Shown: piece after piece, positions 26,348 to 35,070 of the stretch
Numbering within the stretch: the first letter of the stretch is position 1
How the letters are laid out: every line of letters begins with the position of its first letter
Assembly (NCBI GenBank): GCA_903875445.1
Contig: CAIQWD010000116.1
Coordinates: 62,001-126,000, forward strand
Length of the DNA stretch: 64,000 nucleotides
Source of the DNA: an uncultured delta proteobacterium
GTDB taxonomy: Bacteria; Desulfobacterota; Desulfobulbia; Desulfobulbales; Desulfocapsaceae
Direction of reading: 5' to 3'
The notes under the pieces: generated by a model
The model's database searches: none
The model's input: only the letters and a program-made list of their open reading frames with translations
What the model was told of the DNA's origin: nothing
Program-made: the position numbers and the translations under genes

Positions 26348-27502
26348 CTACTTGTTGGTGATTGCTAGCCGAGCACAAAGATCTGCAGGCGGGGTCTGCA
26401 GGCAATCCGCCCTCGCATCCTCCAGCAGCCATTGTGAATATCGAGGGGCAAGATTTCTCCAGCTGAACCTGTCGGTAATGGCATGTGCCTTTTCGGTGGG
26501 CAGTCGGCGACTGTGCAGGAGCGCCTGTGCCAGTTTCTCGACCAACTTGCTTTCCCTATAAAGATACTCTTTGGCAAAAAGCTCCGGATAGACCAACCGA
26601 TCCGGCAACAGCGGCACACATCCGGCGCGAACGGCTTCAATAATGGCGATACCAAAAAATTCATGCAAAGCCGTCGACACCACCACATCACCTCGGCAAA
26701 GCAGGGCGATGTAGTCCGCATAGGAGGCGGCATAGCCATAATGAATGACTCTTTCGCCAAAAGTGCTTCGGGCGTCGGCAAAACATTGCGGGCTATTGGG
26801 AAAAGTCTTGCCGAGAACAATGAGGCGAAAAGCGATCCCGGCGGCAGATATCTCGGTTAAGGCCTGGAAAAAACGGTCCGGATTCTTATCGTGTTCCCAG
26901 CGATGATTCCAGAGTATGACCGGCGGGCCAGGATCGGATTCTTTACTCTGCCGATCGATGGGAGTAAAATCAATACCCGGAAAGAGGATGCTGCTCCTGC
27001 CCCTCAGTTCACTCATGGTCCCCAACAGCTCCATTTCCGCAGCTGCTTGCAGATACCTCCGGCATCCGGAAAAAAAGGTCTCGGCATTAAAGGAGGAATT
27101 AAAGGCGATTTTATCCGAGGCAAGGGCGGAATGAAAATTGATTGCCGCAAATTGAAAACTTTGCGGAATGGCCTGCCTTTCCGGATAGAGCATCTGGTTT
27201 TCATGGAAATAGGTGCAAAGCCTCACTGCCTGGTTCCATCCTTTTACCCTTGCAAGCAAGGCGCGGAGGACCGCAACATCGACAAAGGAAGAACAGAGGA
27301 CGGTATCAAACCGGCGTTCGCCAAGAGGCAGTTTTTTGATTTTCTCGATGCACCAAAGAGCCGAGAGTTGCATCCGCATCTTCCACTTCCTGGCCGGCAA
27401 GGTAAAGAGGATGTACTCAGCCGAAACATGGGTCTGCAACCCTTCCAGAAAGAATCGGTGTGAACCTCCATAATAGGGTTCGAGGATGAGTATGCGCTTC
27501 AT
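26348..27502 (-). CDS. tRNA-queuosine alpha-mannosyltransferase homologue
   Basis: This 384-residue GT-B glycosyltransferase begins ILILEPYYGGSHRFFLEGL, the hallmark of the DUF3524 domain, followed by FTLPARKWKMRMQLSAL and YFHENQMLYP. The C-terminal GT4-like half carries WNHRWEHDKNP, VLGKTFPNSP and STALHEFFGIAIIEAVRAGC. These segments match the animal enzyme QTMAN (formerly GTDC1), which adds mannose to queuosine in tRNA-Asp. The natural inference is glycosylation of tRNA queuosine, but bacterial relatives are little studied. It stands between nadA (convergent, three bases between the stops) and the YchJ gene (divergent). No queuosine-synthesis gene lies nearby. Confidence 0.8.
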   Translation of the reverse strand: MKRILILEPYYGGSHRFFLEGLQTHVSAEYILFTLPARKWKMRMQLSALWCIEKIKKLPLGERRFDTVLCSSFVDVAVLRALLARVKGWNQAVRLCTYFHENQMLYPERQAIPQSFQFAAINFHSALASDKIAFNSSFNAETFFSGCRRYLQAAAEMELLGTMSELRGRSSILFPGIDFTPIDRQSKESDPGPPVILWNHRWEHDKNPDRFFQALTEISAAGIAFRLIVLGKTFPNSPQCFADARSTFGERVIHYGYAASYADYIALLCRGDVVVSTALHEFFGIAIIEAVRAGCVPLLPDRLVYPELFAKEYLYRESKLVEKLAQALLHSRRLPTEKAHAITDRFSWRNLAPRYSQWLLEDARADCLQTPPADLCARLAITNK

Positions 27503-27581
27503 TTTTATCTATAGACAACCATATTGAGAAACGGTATTAACGGTAACATTACGATTACCCGACCTTCGGAGAAAAGAACTG

Positions 27582-28058
27582 ATGATCAATTCCCCCTTAT
27601 GCCCGTGTGGCAGCAATCTCCCCTGCACAACCTGTTGTCTGCCGATTCTTGATGACCACCATCGGGCCGAAACGGCCGAGGCGCTTATGCGATCCCGGTA
27701 CACCGCCTTTGTTCACAAGCATGAGCAGCACATCCTCGCCAGTTGGCAGAAAAAAAACCGACCGGAGAAGCTCAACTTCGACGATCATCCGGTAGTATGG
27801 CTGGGGCTTGAGATCCACGAAGTTCGGGACGGTGCGAAAAATGACATAACCGGCAGTGTCGATTTCACCTCGACCTACCTGGAAAACGGGCAAATTTCCA
27901 GACTGAGAGAAAACAGCCAGTTCGTTCGCGAGGATGGTCTCTGGTACTACCTGGGCGGTGAATGCAATGTAAAGAGGCAAAAGATCGAACGCAATGGCCC
28001 CTGCCCCTGTGGTTCCGGAAAAAAATTCAAGCGTTGCTGTCTACAGGGAAATCTGTGA
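27582..28058 (+). CDS. YchJ-family protein with two SEC-C motifs
   Basis: The 158 residues start and end with SEC-C metal-binding motifs: CPCGSNLPCTTCC at the N-terminus and CPCGSGKKFKRCC at the C-terminus, each presumably binding zinc. Between them is the YchJ domain, an NTF2-like fold with the typical ALMRSRYTAFV and GLEIHEVRDG segments. The family (UPF0225) is widespread but its role is unknown; SEC-C motifs in SecA bind SecB and ribosomes. The ATG at 27582 follows GGAG at about 12 bases. It is convergent with coaBC. Confidence 0.88.
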   Translation: MINSPLCPCGSNLPCTTCCLPILDDHHRAETAEALMRSRYTAFVHKHEQHILASWQKKNRPEKLNFDDHPVVWLGLEIHEVRDGAKNDITGSVDFTSTYLENGQISRLRENSQFVREDGLWYYLGGECNVKRQKIERNGPCPCGSGKKFKRCCLQGNL

Positions 28059-28089
28059 AAATAACAAGTACATTATCACCGCGAACAGC

Positions 28090-29301
28090 CTAAGGCTTCT
28101 CGCCAACAAGCTGACGCACTCTGTCCAAGAGCAGGTCGGCGGAGTGGAGCTTCGTGGTATGCGGCAATGTCTCCGCCCCTGAAGCGGAAATCAACAGGAT
28201 TTGATTGGATTCGGTCTCGAAGCCGGTGGTGTCACCGCTTATATCGTTGACCGCGATAAGATCGAGATTCTTGCTCAGGAGTTTTCTTTTTCCTTCTGCC
28301 AGAAGATTGGTGCTTTCCGCCGCAAAACCGACGAGCACTTGTCCCACCTTTTTTCTTTTCCCAAGTTCCAGGAGAATATCCGGGTTGCGTTCCAAAATCA
28401 GCTCTTTGGCGATATTCTCTTTTTTTACCTTGTGCTCATACACAGTTTCCGGTCGATAGTCGGCAACGGCCGCGGCTTTGATGATCACCGTTGAGTCTGC
28501 TGCATGGGCGAGCACCGCATCGTACATTTCCCGGGCGGTCTGGACCTTCACAAGAGTCACCCCCCGTGGACAGGTTAGGAAGCTGGGACCGCTGATAAGC
28601 AGCACCTGGGCGCCACGCCGACAAGCGGCCTGCGCCAGGGCATAGCCCATTTTTCCAGAGGAACGATTACTTAAAAACCGCGCCGGATCAAGGGGTTCTC
28701 GAGTCGGACCGGCGGTAACCAGGATCTTTACCCCTCGCAGATCTTGGGGGCTGAGACTATGCGCCAACAGCTCCTTAACACCATCCCATTCGGCAAGACG
28801 CCCCTCGCCTTCCTCCTTACAGGCCATCATGCCGCAGGCAGGATCGATTATGTCATACCCAAGTTCTTTTAGTATCTTGAGATTTTTCTGGGTTGCCGGA
28901 TGACTATACATCCGGTTGTTCATGGCCGGACAAACAAGGACCTTTGCCCTTGTCGCAAGCACCATGGTGGTAAGAAGATCGTCGGCTATGCCGCTGGCCA
29001 GCTTGGCGATAATATTAGCTGTTGCCGGAGCAATCACCACAAGATCGACATCTCTGCCGAGGCTGATGTGGGTCATCGGATCTTCTTTGCCCTGGCCGAA
29101 CATGCCGGTATGAACATCGTTGCCCGACAAGGCTGCAAAGGTAAGCGGAGTGACGAATTCGGCGGCTGAGGAGGTCATTACCACCGAGACCCTCGCCTCT
29201 TCCTTGGCGAGATCGCTCACCCACCCGGCAACCTTGAAAGCGGCTATTGATCCGGAGACACCGATGACGATCTTTTTACCGGCAAAAATATTCTGCACCA
29301 T
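28090..29301 (-). CDS. coaBC: Bifunctional phosphopantothenoylcysteine decarboxylase / synthase
   Basis: This fused CoaC-CoaB of 403 residues makes 4'-phosphopantetheine for coenzyme A. The flavin-dependent CoaC half, residues about 1-190, has GVSGSIAAFK, the active-site histidine in THISLG, PAMNNRMYSHPA and the cysteine flap PACGMMACKEEGEGR. The CoaB half has VTAGPTREPLDPARFLSNRS, SGKMGYALA and KAAAVADYRP. All key residues appear present. It stands alone, ten bases after the stop of the WbaP-like gene and in the same direction, so they may share a transcript. Confidence 0.95.
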   Translation of the reverse strand: MVQNIFAGKKIVIGVSGSIAAFKVAGWVSDLAKEEARVSVVMTSSAAEFVTPLTFAALSGNDVHTGMFGQGKEDPMTHISLGRDVDLVVIAPATANIIAKLASGIADDLLTTMVLATRAKVLVCPAMNNRMYSHPATQKNLKILKELGYDIIDPACGMMACKEEGEGRLAEWDGVKELLAHSLSPQDLRGVKILVTAGPTREPLDPARFLSNRSSGKMGYALAQAACRRGAQVLLISGPSFLTCPRGVTLVKVQTAREMYDAVLAHAADSTVIIKAAAVADYRPETVYEHKVKKENIAKELILERNPDILLELGKRKKVGQVLVGFAAESTNLLAEGKRKLLSKNLDLIAVNDISGDTTGFETESNQILLISASGAETLPHTTKLHSADLLLDRVRQLVGEKP

Positions 29302-29310
29302 ATGTCCTCT

Positions 29311-30720
29311 CTAATACGCCCCATTTCCCTTAAGCATGCAGTATACGGTTTTGATGATAATTTTAATATCGGTCCAGAGAGAATAATTGAGAATATACCA
29401 ATCATCCATTTTCACTCTCTCTTCATATTCATCGACATTGGAACGCCGCCCAACCTGCCATGGACCGGTTACTCCAGGTTTCATAGAACAGTACCTGCCG
29501 GCGCTTTCCTTGTAAAATTCATTCAATTCGTTGCCGACAATCGGACGGGCGCCAACGACACTCATATCGCCACGGATGACGTTGATAAACTGAGGAAACT
29601 CATCAAGGCTCGTTCTTCTTAGGAACCGCCCGATGGGTGTTATCCGAGGATCGTTTTTCAATTTATAACTTTGCGCCCATTCCCTGCACAGTTCCTCGTT
29701 CTCCGCGAGAAGCCTCTGCAATTCCCGGTCCGCACCCACCCGCATGGTTCGAAATTTCAAACAATTGAAGGTCTTACCGGCGGCAGTTATCCGCTTGTGC
29801 CGATAAAAGACCGGTCCGCCGTCACTCAGTTTAACCAGCAGAGCTATCATTAGGGTAAGGGGCAGAGAACAAAGGAGCACCGCCAAGGAAAAAGCCACAT
29901 CGAAGCTTCGTTTCCACTCGGTATTAGGATTGAAATTGAGAATGAGAAAATCCCCAAGTGACTGAATTTCCGCATGGTGCAGACCATAAACATACAAATC
30001 CGGCACCAAGTAAATGCGAGCCCCGAGAGAGCGACATTCCCGGAGAATTCGGAAAATTTTCTTTTCTGCACGCATCGGCAGGGCGATATAGACATAATCG
30101 ATATCGTGCAGCTCAAGATACTCATTAATTGCCGCAGTATTGCCAAGAATCGGCTTACCTTGGACTTCAGTCACTACTTCCTCATCGATTTTATCGTCGA
30201 AAAAGCCAATCACATGAATCCCGGCCCAAGGCATGGTTTCAACCTGCTTCAGCAGATTGACGCCAAGATCACCGGCTCCTACGATAACCGCCCGCCTGAC
30301 ATTCTTGCCATTTTGACGAATCATGCGAAGCGTCTTTCTGACTACAACATGAACAATAAAAATGAGTAGGGGTGTGGTGATCGACCAGATGAGAATTGCC
30401 ACCCGGGAATAGGCTACGGAAATTTTTAAGATAAAAAAATAAAACAACAAAAATCCGACAACCGTACCCCAGGCCTTAAGGATAACCAAAAACTCGAGAA
30501 AATATTTCCAGCCGCGCCAGGACCGATAAAGCTGGAAGGATTGAAAGGTGATAAAACACAGGACAAAAGTAATAAGCACCAGACGCGTGTAATAGGGACT
30601 CCAGGGGACTCTGTACCAGAAAACGAGCAGCGAGAGATAGCCCACCGCCAGCAGACAATCAAAGAGATGGAGGAATCTGGCAATGCGAGAACTCTGTTCC
30701 CGGAGATTAATTGACAGCAT
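29311..30720 (-). CDS. Undecaprenyl-phosphate sugar phosphotransferase (WbaP-like)
   Basis: The protein has 469 residues and is of the polyprenyl glycosylphosphotransferase type that starts exopolysaccharide repeat units. Four to five membrane helices lie in the first 150 residues, then a nucleotide-binding-like CoA-binding fold (VIVGAGDLGVNLLKQ), one more membrane segment, and the C-terminal transferase domain with FNCLKFRTMRVGAD, RRTSLDEFPQFINVIRGDMS, VGARP and KPGVTGPWQVGRRS. It transfers a sugar-1-phosphate from a UDP-sugar to undecaprenyl phosphate at the inner membrane. Three glycosyltransferase genes precede it on the same strand, which supports a polysaccharide locus. Confidence 0.92.
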   Translation of the reverse strand: MLSINLREQSSRIARFLHLFDCLLAVGYLSLLVFWYRVPWSPYYTRLVLITFVLCFITFQSFQLYRSWRGWKYFLEFLVILKAWGTVVGFLLFYFFILKISVAYSRVAILIWSITTPLLIFIVHVVVRKTLRMIRQNGKNVRRAVIVGAGDLGVNLLKQVETMPWAGIHVIGFFDDKIDEEVVTEVQGKPILGNTAAINEYLELHDIDYVYIALPMRAEKKIFRILRECRSLGARIYLVPDLYVYGLHHAEIQSLGDFLILNFNPNTEWKRSFDVAFSLAVLLCSLPLTLMIALLVKLSDGGPVFYRHKRITAAGKTFNCLKFRTMRVGADRELQRLLAENEELCREWAQSYKLKNDPRITPIGRFLRRTSLDEFPQFINVIRGDMSVVGARPIVGNELNEFYKESAGRYCSMKPGVTGPWQVGRRSNVDEYEERVKMDDWYILNYSLWTDIKIIIKTVYCMLKGNGAY

Positions 30721-30781
30721 ATTTCACTTAAAGTAATCGACGGCTGCGGCAGCGCATCATGCGCAATACTCCACAGTGTGT

Positions 30782-31729
30782 CTATTTCAATTGGTGTCTC
30801 CGCCACCACAGCCTGTGCATACTGAGTAGAGGCCGCCAAGAAGCAGGGAGTTGTTTGTAGTATCTTCCAAGCATATAACCGATCATCTTCAGTCCGCTTC
30901 GCAGAAGGCAATCGGGTATCAGAAGGTATCTTTTTTCCTTCAACAAGGTGGAAAATAATGATCGAATATATGTTACACCGACACCCTCCGCCCCGCCGTA
31001 GGTATCAAGCAACCATTTTTCAGAGCTGTGCAGCACACCAATATCAAAAGATCGCCGCAATTCTTGCCCTAGGGAATAGTTATGACTATGGTATACCGCC
31101 GCCTCGGCAACGTAAGCTACCTCATGTCCGGCGGTAAGGAGCCTCCCCAAGGTACAAGTATCTTCTCCAAAAATCAAACCGTTCTTGAAATAGTCGCATT
31201 CACTTAGGCGATCCTTTTTATACGCCGCAAAGGAATTGGAGATAAAGATTGTCTTTAAACCGTATTGGCAGCGATCGGCGTAGGTGCGCACCGAGGATTC
31301 GGGTGGATAATTAAACAGTCGCAGGTGTGCGGCAACAGGGCTGGCATTCTTCCCGGGTAACTGCCGACCGTAAGCGCATGCCACCTGGTCATGGAGAAGA
31401 AGCGGCGCAACGAGACACTCAAGAGCGTCTCGTGTGGCAAGAATGGCGTCCTGGGTAAAAAAAACAAGGATGGCGCCACGAGCCTGTTTCGCAAGCTCGG
31501 TTCTGGTTCCACCATGATCAAATGCCTCTCTTTTGAGGATGCTGATCTTGGCGCCGGCCGCCTGGCAAATGGCTACGGTCTGATCCTCTGACGAGGAATC
31601 TCCCACGAGAATTTCATCGGGCTGCAGGTGTTGTCTCTTCAGAGCGGCAAAAAATTCACCAAGCGTGTCTGCCCCGTTAAGGGTGGGAACAATAACGGAG
31701 ATGGTATGGTCGGTCCTTTTATTGCTCAT
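30782..31729 (-). CDS. Family 2 glycosyltransferase (rhamnosyltransferase-like)
   Basis: With the ATG at 31729 the protein has 315 residues; the track start is a TTG with no support. It has the GT-A fold opening TISVIVPTLNGADTLGEFFA, the DSSSEDQT segment for nucleotide binding, and FFTQDAILATRDALE in place of the DxD region. The N-terminal half resembles rhamnosyltransferases of O-antigen and exopolysaccharide loci. Late residues are basic and aromatic, suggesting membrane contact. It is the last of three GT2 genes that feed the WbaP-like product; donor and acceptor sugars cannot be read from sequence. Confidence 0.85.
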   Translation of the reverse strand: MSNKRTDHTISVIVPTLNGADTLGEFFAALKRQHLQPDEILVGDSSSEDQTVAICQAAGAKISILKREAFDHGGTRTELAKQARGAILVFFTQDAILATRDALECLVAPLLLHDQVACAYGRQLPGKNASPVAAHLRLFNYPPESSVRTYADRCQYGLKTIFISNSFAAYKKDRLSECDYFKNGLIFGEDTCTLGRLLTAGHEVAYVAEAAVYHSHNYSLGQELRRSFDIGVLHSSEKWLLDTYGGAEGVGVTYIRSLFSTLLKEKRYLLIPDCLLRSGLKMIGYMLGRYYKQLPASWRPLLSMHRLWWRRHQLK

Positions 31730-31768
31730 ACAGCAAACGATCCGGTTGCGGCGCAATCCTGTACGACT

Positions 31769-32590
31769 CTAAAGATGAAAGATCTGCACTAAAAACAGTT
31801 TCAACAAGGCCCACGCCATTGCCGGCCCCGGATGTTTACGATACAGCAGAACTTCATTTTTCGCCGCCATCAGGCGAAGGTCATAACTCATTTTCTGCCG
31901 TTTTCTGGCCCAGCCGCGGCAATGGTGAGCAATCAGCCGAGGATCGTAGACCAGCGTCCAGCCTGCTGCCCTTAAGCGAAGACAGAGCTCAATATCCTCT
32001 TTATAAAGAAAAAAGTCCGAATCGAAAACATCTCCTTTAAACGGATACAGGGCTCTGAGGCGACAACACATAAGAGCCCCGCAGAGAGCCGGCGGGGTAG
32101 CTATAAGATCATACTGCCCCCGGTCTTTCTCGCCTTGTCCCCGATCATACCAACGCCCGTACCAGTGTCTGAAAATTCCGGTCGAATCGATCTTTCCCGA
32201 CGGTTTCATGGCGCTAAGGTCGTATCCGAGAAGTTTCCCGGAAACCACCGCAGCGCCAGGATTTTCGTTCAAAATATTGACAGCCTGAGCGAGATAATCC
32301 GGGGAAAGAAAAGTGTCAGGATTCATAAAGACGACCATCCCTTCCCGATCAGCGACTATCTGTTGAAAACCGATATTGTTGGCGCGAGAATAACCGATAT
32401 TTTCCGTCGTTATGATTTTCATTCCCGCCAATTGCTGGAGATCGTCGAGAAATTGCGGATCAGCCGAACCACTGTCAACGATTGCCACACCCTTGATCGG
32501 CACGGTCTGTTTTTCCAGGTGGGCGAGGCAGATATCCAGTTCTTCGGCGGAATTATGGGTTACTATAACTATATATACCGGTATAGCCAT
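31769..32590 (-). CDS. Family 2 glycosyltransferase
   Basis: The protein has 273 residues. Motifs in order are YIVIVTHNSAEELDICLAHL, IVDSGSADPQF, NIGYSRANNIGFQQI and VVFMNPDTFLSPDYL, where NPD replaces the DxD metal site as is usual in this subgroup, then DSDFFLYKEDIELCLRLRAAGW as the acceptor or base region. It should add one sugar to a lipid-linked oligosaccharide at the cytoplasmic face. It lies 39 bases from the next GT gene and 17 bases from the preceding one, forming a compact operon. Confidence 0.88.
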   Translation of the reverse strand: MAIPVYIVIVTHNSAEELDICLAHLEKQTVPIKGVAIVDSGSADPQFLDDLQQLAGMKIITTENIGYSRANNIGFQQIVADREGMVVFMNPDTFLSPDYLAQAVNILNENPGAAVVSGKLLGYDLSAMKPSGKIDSTGIFRHWYGRWYDRGQGEKDRGQYDLIATPPALCGALMCCRLRALYPFKGDVFDSDFFLYKEDIELCLRLRAAGWTLVYDPRLIAHHCRGWARKRQKMSYDLRLMAAKNEVLLYRKHPGPAMAWALLKLFLVQIFHL

Positions 32591-32607
32591 TCTCTATGCG
32601 CTGGTGA

Positions 32608-33720
32608 TTATGAAAAGAAAATTTTACAATAACAGGATAACAAAAAGTTGTTTTTCCCGGCAGCGACCCTTCTAGCCATAATGGAGCCGACGGCCTCCCT
32701 TTCCGCAGTTGTAATCATAGAGGCGAAGATATCCGGAGGCACCAAATCACCACTTTTTTGCAAGGCCAGACCCTTCTTGTGAAAGTGAGGAAACATTCGC
32801 AGTCCCTCATATACCCCGGTCAAGTATGGCAAAAACATGCCTTTTTTTACACAAAAAAACAGCCAAGCCACCTGATAAATGCAAATAGCCGGCAAAAATC
32901 GTAAAAATAATCTGAGAGGATAATTCTTTGCCAGTACGAGAATGTTGTTACGCGTCGACAGACGGACGGTCAGCCGGTTTATCTTCGAGCCGGAACTGGC
33001 ACTGCCGATATGATAGATGACCGCTGCGGCGATAAACATGCATCGTAACCCATGCCGTCTGGCCCGCATATTCAGATCAACATCCTCAAGGTAGGCGAAG
33101 AAATCAGCATCGAAAAGACCTACCTTTTCAAAATAACATCTGCTGTAAATCGCCGCCCCGGCACATGCCCCAAAAGATTCCCGATCCTGCCGGTATTCCT
33201 CGCTATCCCGCTCCATTGTCCCGATACGATACCCGACTCCTCCCCTGAGCACCGCGTCCCCGGCCCCGTCGATAAACTGACGCTGATGAAAATTCATCAT
33301 TTTCAGGGCAAACACATGAAAATGCGGATATTGCTCGATTGCCAACCGGAGTTTTTCCAAGCAATCCTTCGCCACTTCCATGTCATTATTAAGGAGCAGC
33401 AGCCAAGGTGCGACACTGGCTTCAATACCCGTGTTTACCGCAACACTAAATCCGGTGTTATGATGCAGCCGGATCAGCTTGACTTCCGGAAAAGAAGTTT
33501 CAAGCAGCTCGATCGAACCATCGCTGGAACCATTATCGACCACAATGACCCGAAAATCGGAAGAGGTCTGCTGCCGGAGTGACAACAAACAATTTTCCAG
33601 CATAGGCTTGCCATTCCAATTGGGAATAATGATCTCAATTAGCGGCTCATGACCAACTATAGGTCCCGCCAACCCTGATGTTTTATTCTCAAATCGATAT
33701 ATTTTCTTGATTTGGTCCAC
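32608..33720 (-). CDS. Family 2 glycosyltransferase
   Basis: The protein has 370 residues, with IEIIIPNWNGKPMLENCLLSL after a 25-residue leader, VVDNGSSDGSIELLE, HNTGFSVAVNTGIEA, LLLNNDMEVAKDCLEKL, and DADFFAYLEDVDLNMRARRHG. A hydrophobic stretch near residues 285-305 may associate with the membrane. It is the first gene of the glycosyltransferase run; the transcript probably begins in the AT-rich gap upstream. Specificity is unknown. Confidence 0.88.
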   Translation of the reverse strand: MDQIKKIYRFENKTSGLAGPIVGHEPLIEIIIPNWNGKPMLENCLLSLRQQTSSDFRVIVVDNGSSDGSIELLETSFPEVKLIRLHHNTGFSVAVNTGIEASVAPWLLLLNNDMEVAKDCLEKLRLAIEQYPHFHVFALKMMNFHQRQFIDGAGDAVLRGGVGYRIGTMERDSEEYRQDRESFGACAGAAIYSRCYFEKVGLFDADFFAYLEDVDLNMRARRHGLRCMFIAAAVIYHIGSASSGSKINRLTVRLSTRNNILVLAKNYPLRLFLRFLPAICIYQVAWLFFCVKKGMFLPYLTGVYEGLRMFPHFHKKGLALQKSGDLVPPDIFASMITTAEREAVGSIMARRVAAGKNNFLLSCYCKIFFS

Positions 33721-34296
33721 AAGTTTATTTTGCGATTTGTGTTACGTTCGAGCTTGATTATTTTTTTGAGGGATCCGACAATGTTGTAATGAGGGCTCTC
33801 AGTATACATTAAAAAAATTCCCTCATACCATATCTGTCCCAAATGACCAAGAAGAAGTCCTCTTTAAAAAATATTTCGAAAAACTCTTTACAACGGATGT
33901 TCGAGCTATATAAAATAGTTAAAAAGATACATGCTAAACTCAAAACTGATTTCCGAAAAATAGTATTAAAACAAGCACATTGTCCGGATATTCGGAAAAC
34001 AAGAGAATAAATTACTATTCTCTCTAATCGTAAAAACGTGGAGGTTCCATCTAACCATTCGCCCTTGAACCAAGGCTCCCATTGCAACTCTGCATAATTA
34101 GGTTTTTTCAATATTAAATTTAAGAGTTAAAACGTAGTATCACTGCATGTGTCAGATGCAAGTTCTATTTGGCCCAGAAATTGCAGTTAAGAGATGAAAC
34201 GCATAATTTGTTTTCTGAATTGGTCAAGTCTCACCCTACCAATTGTCATTACAATTTTAAATAACTATAAAAAATCTCCTTGAAAGGTCGAGTATT
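33721..34296. other. AT-rich gap between the polysaccharide genes and the PEP-CTERM gene
   Basis: This is 576 bases of clearly higher A+T than the flanks. I see no convincing gene; the 100-residue minus-strand ORF at 33809-34111 has no ribosome site and no recognisable motif. The right end holds the promoter and ribosome site of the PEP-CTERM gene. The left end should hold the promoter of the glycosyltransferase run. Confidence 0.55.
34243..34271 (+). promoter_or_regulatory. Sigma-70-type promoter for the PEP-CTERM gene
   Basis: TTGTCA at 34243-34248, a 17-base spacer and TATAAA at 34266-34271 lie about 25 bases upstream of the ATG, giving a very short leader. Confidence 0.5.
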
Positions 34297-34983
34297 ATGA
34301 ATTGCAAAACTAAGAGAGTGTTAACGCTATTTCTCTTTTCAGTTTTTATGGCATTTGCTGTTAAAGGCCAGGCGAGCAGTATACCTGCTACCTTGGAGGT
34401 GAGTTATGATTTCACCAAAAACGTTTACTATGGAGCAGTTAAGGAACCTGCAACTGAGTTTGACATTAATTTAACGTCTACGGGTTTAAAGTTAACTAGC
34501 TATAATACATACGGCTATTGCGTTGAACTTACCCAGGAGATCGGTAACGGTACCTATTCCTTTAATTTGGTGAATATTTTTGATTTTACTGATACTACAA
34601 AACGGGATAACTATTTCAAAGCAGCATGGCTGATGGACACATATGCCCCTGGCCAAGGAACCGGGATGTCGTCTGACAACCAATACAAGGCTACTGCAGT
34701 TCAAGGGCTCATCTGGGAATTAACACAAGGTACAGGCCCGGTAACAAATAGTGGGACTATTGGCTCGTATTACTCCACATATAAAAACGCTTTGAGTGGC
34801 CTGACTCTCACTGACACATTAAAAAACCATCTTAACGATACCTTCAGGATTGCTCAAAATTCAACTGCTCAAGACCTTATCGTGGAAGTACCTGGATCTC
34901 CTGTCCCAGAGCCGGCCACCCTGCTCCTTTTCGGAACAGGTCTTGTCGGCCTTGCCGGGCTACGCAGAAAGAAAAAAGCATAA
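34297..34983 (+). CDS. PEP-CTERM surface protein with thioester-domain-like motifs
   Basis: This 228-residue exported protein has a signal peptide at 1-26 (cleavage after GQA) and a C-terminal exosortase signal: VPEPATLL with PEP at 204-206, a hydrophobic span, and the basic tail RRKKKA. The body carries YCVEL with C75, and AVQGLIWELTQG with Q136. That spacing and context resemble the Cys and Gln that cross-link in thioester adhesion domains of Gram-positive bacteria (TQxA/TED family). If so, it would be a covalent adhesin anchored or released by an exosortase, which is not in the window. The gene is more A+T-rich than its neighbours. GAAAGG precedes the ATG and a strong terminator follows. 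Confidence 0.8.
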   Translation: MNCKTKRVLTLFLFSVFMAFAVKGQASSIPATLEVSYDFTKNVYYGAVKEPATEFDINLTSTGLKLTSYNTYGYCVELTQEIGNGTYSFNLVNIFDFTDTTKRDNYFKAAWLMDTYAPGQGTGMSSDNQYKATAVQGLIWELTQGTGPVTNSGTIGSYYSTYKNALSGLTLTDTLKNHLNDTFRIAQNSTAQDLIVEVPGSPVPEPATLLLFGTGLVGLAGLRRKKKA

Positions 34984-35006
34984 GCAGCAAAATCTAAACA
35001 AACACA

Positions 35007-35045
35007 CAAGGGGCGCTACTTCCTGATACGAAGTGGCGCCCCTTG
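35007..35045 (+). terminator. Strong terminator after the PEP-CTERM gene
   Basis: A 16-base-pair stem, CAAGGGGCGCTACTTC with GAAGTGGCGCCCCTTG (one G-T pair) and a seven-base loop, is followed by TTGCGTTT. It lies 24 bases after the stop codon. Confidence 0.8.
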
Positions 35046-35070
35046 TTGCGTTTATACCTATCACTAGTGC

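Noticed and set aside
33809-34111. 100-residue minus-strand ORF in the AT-rich gap
   Set aside because: It has no ribosome site and no recognised motif, and its composition is that of non-coding AT-rich DNA. A decayed gene cannot be excluded.
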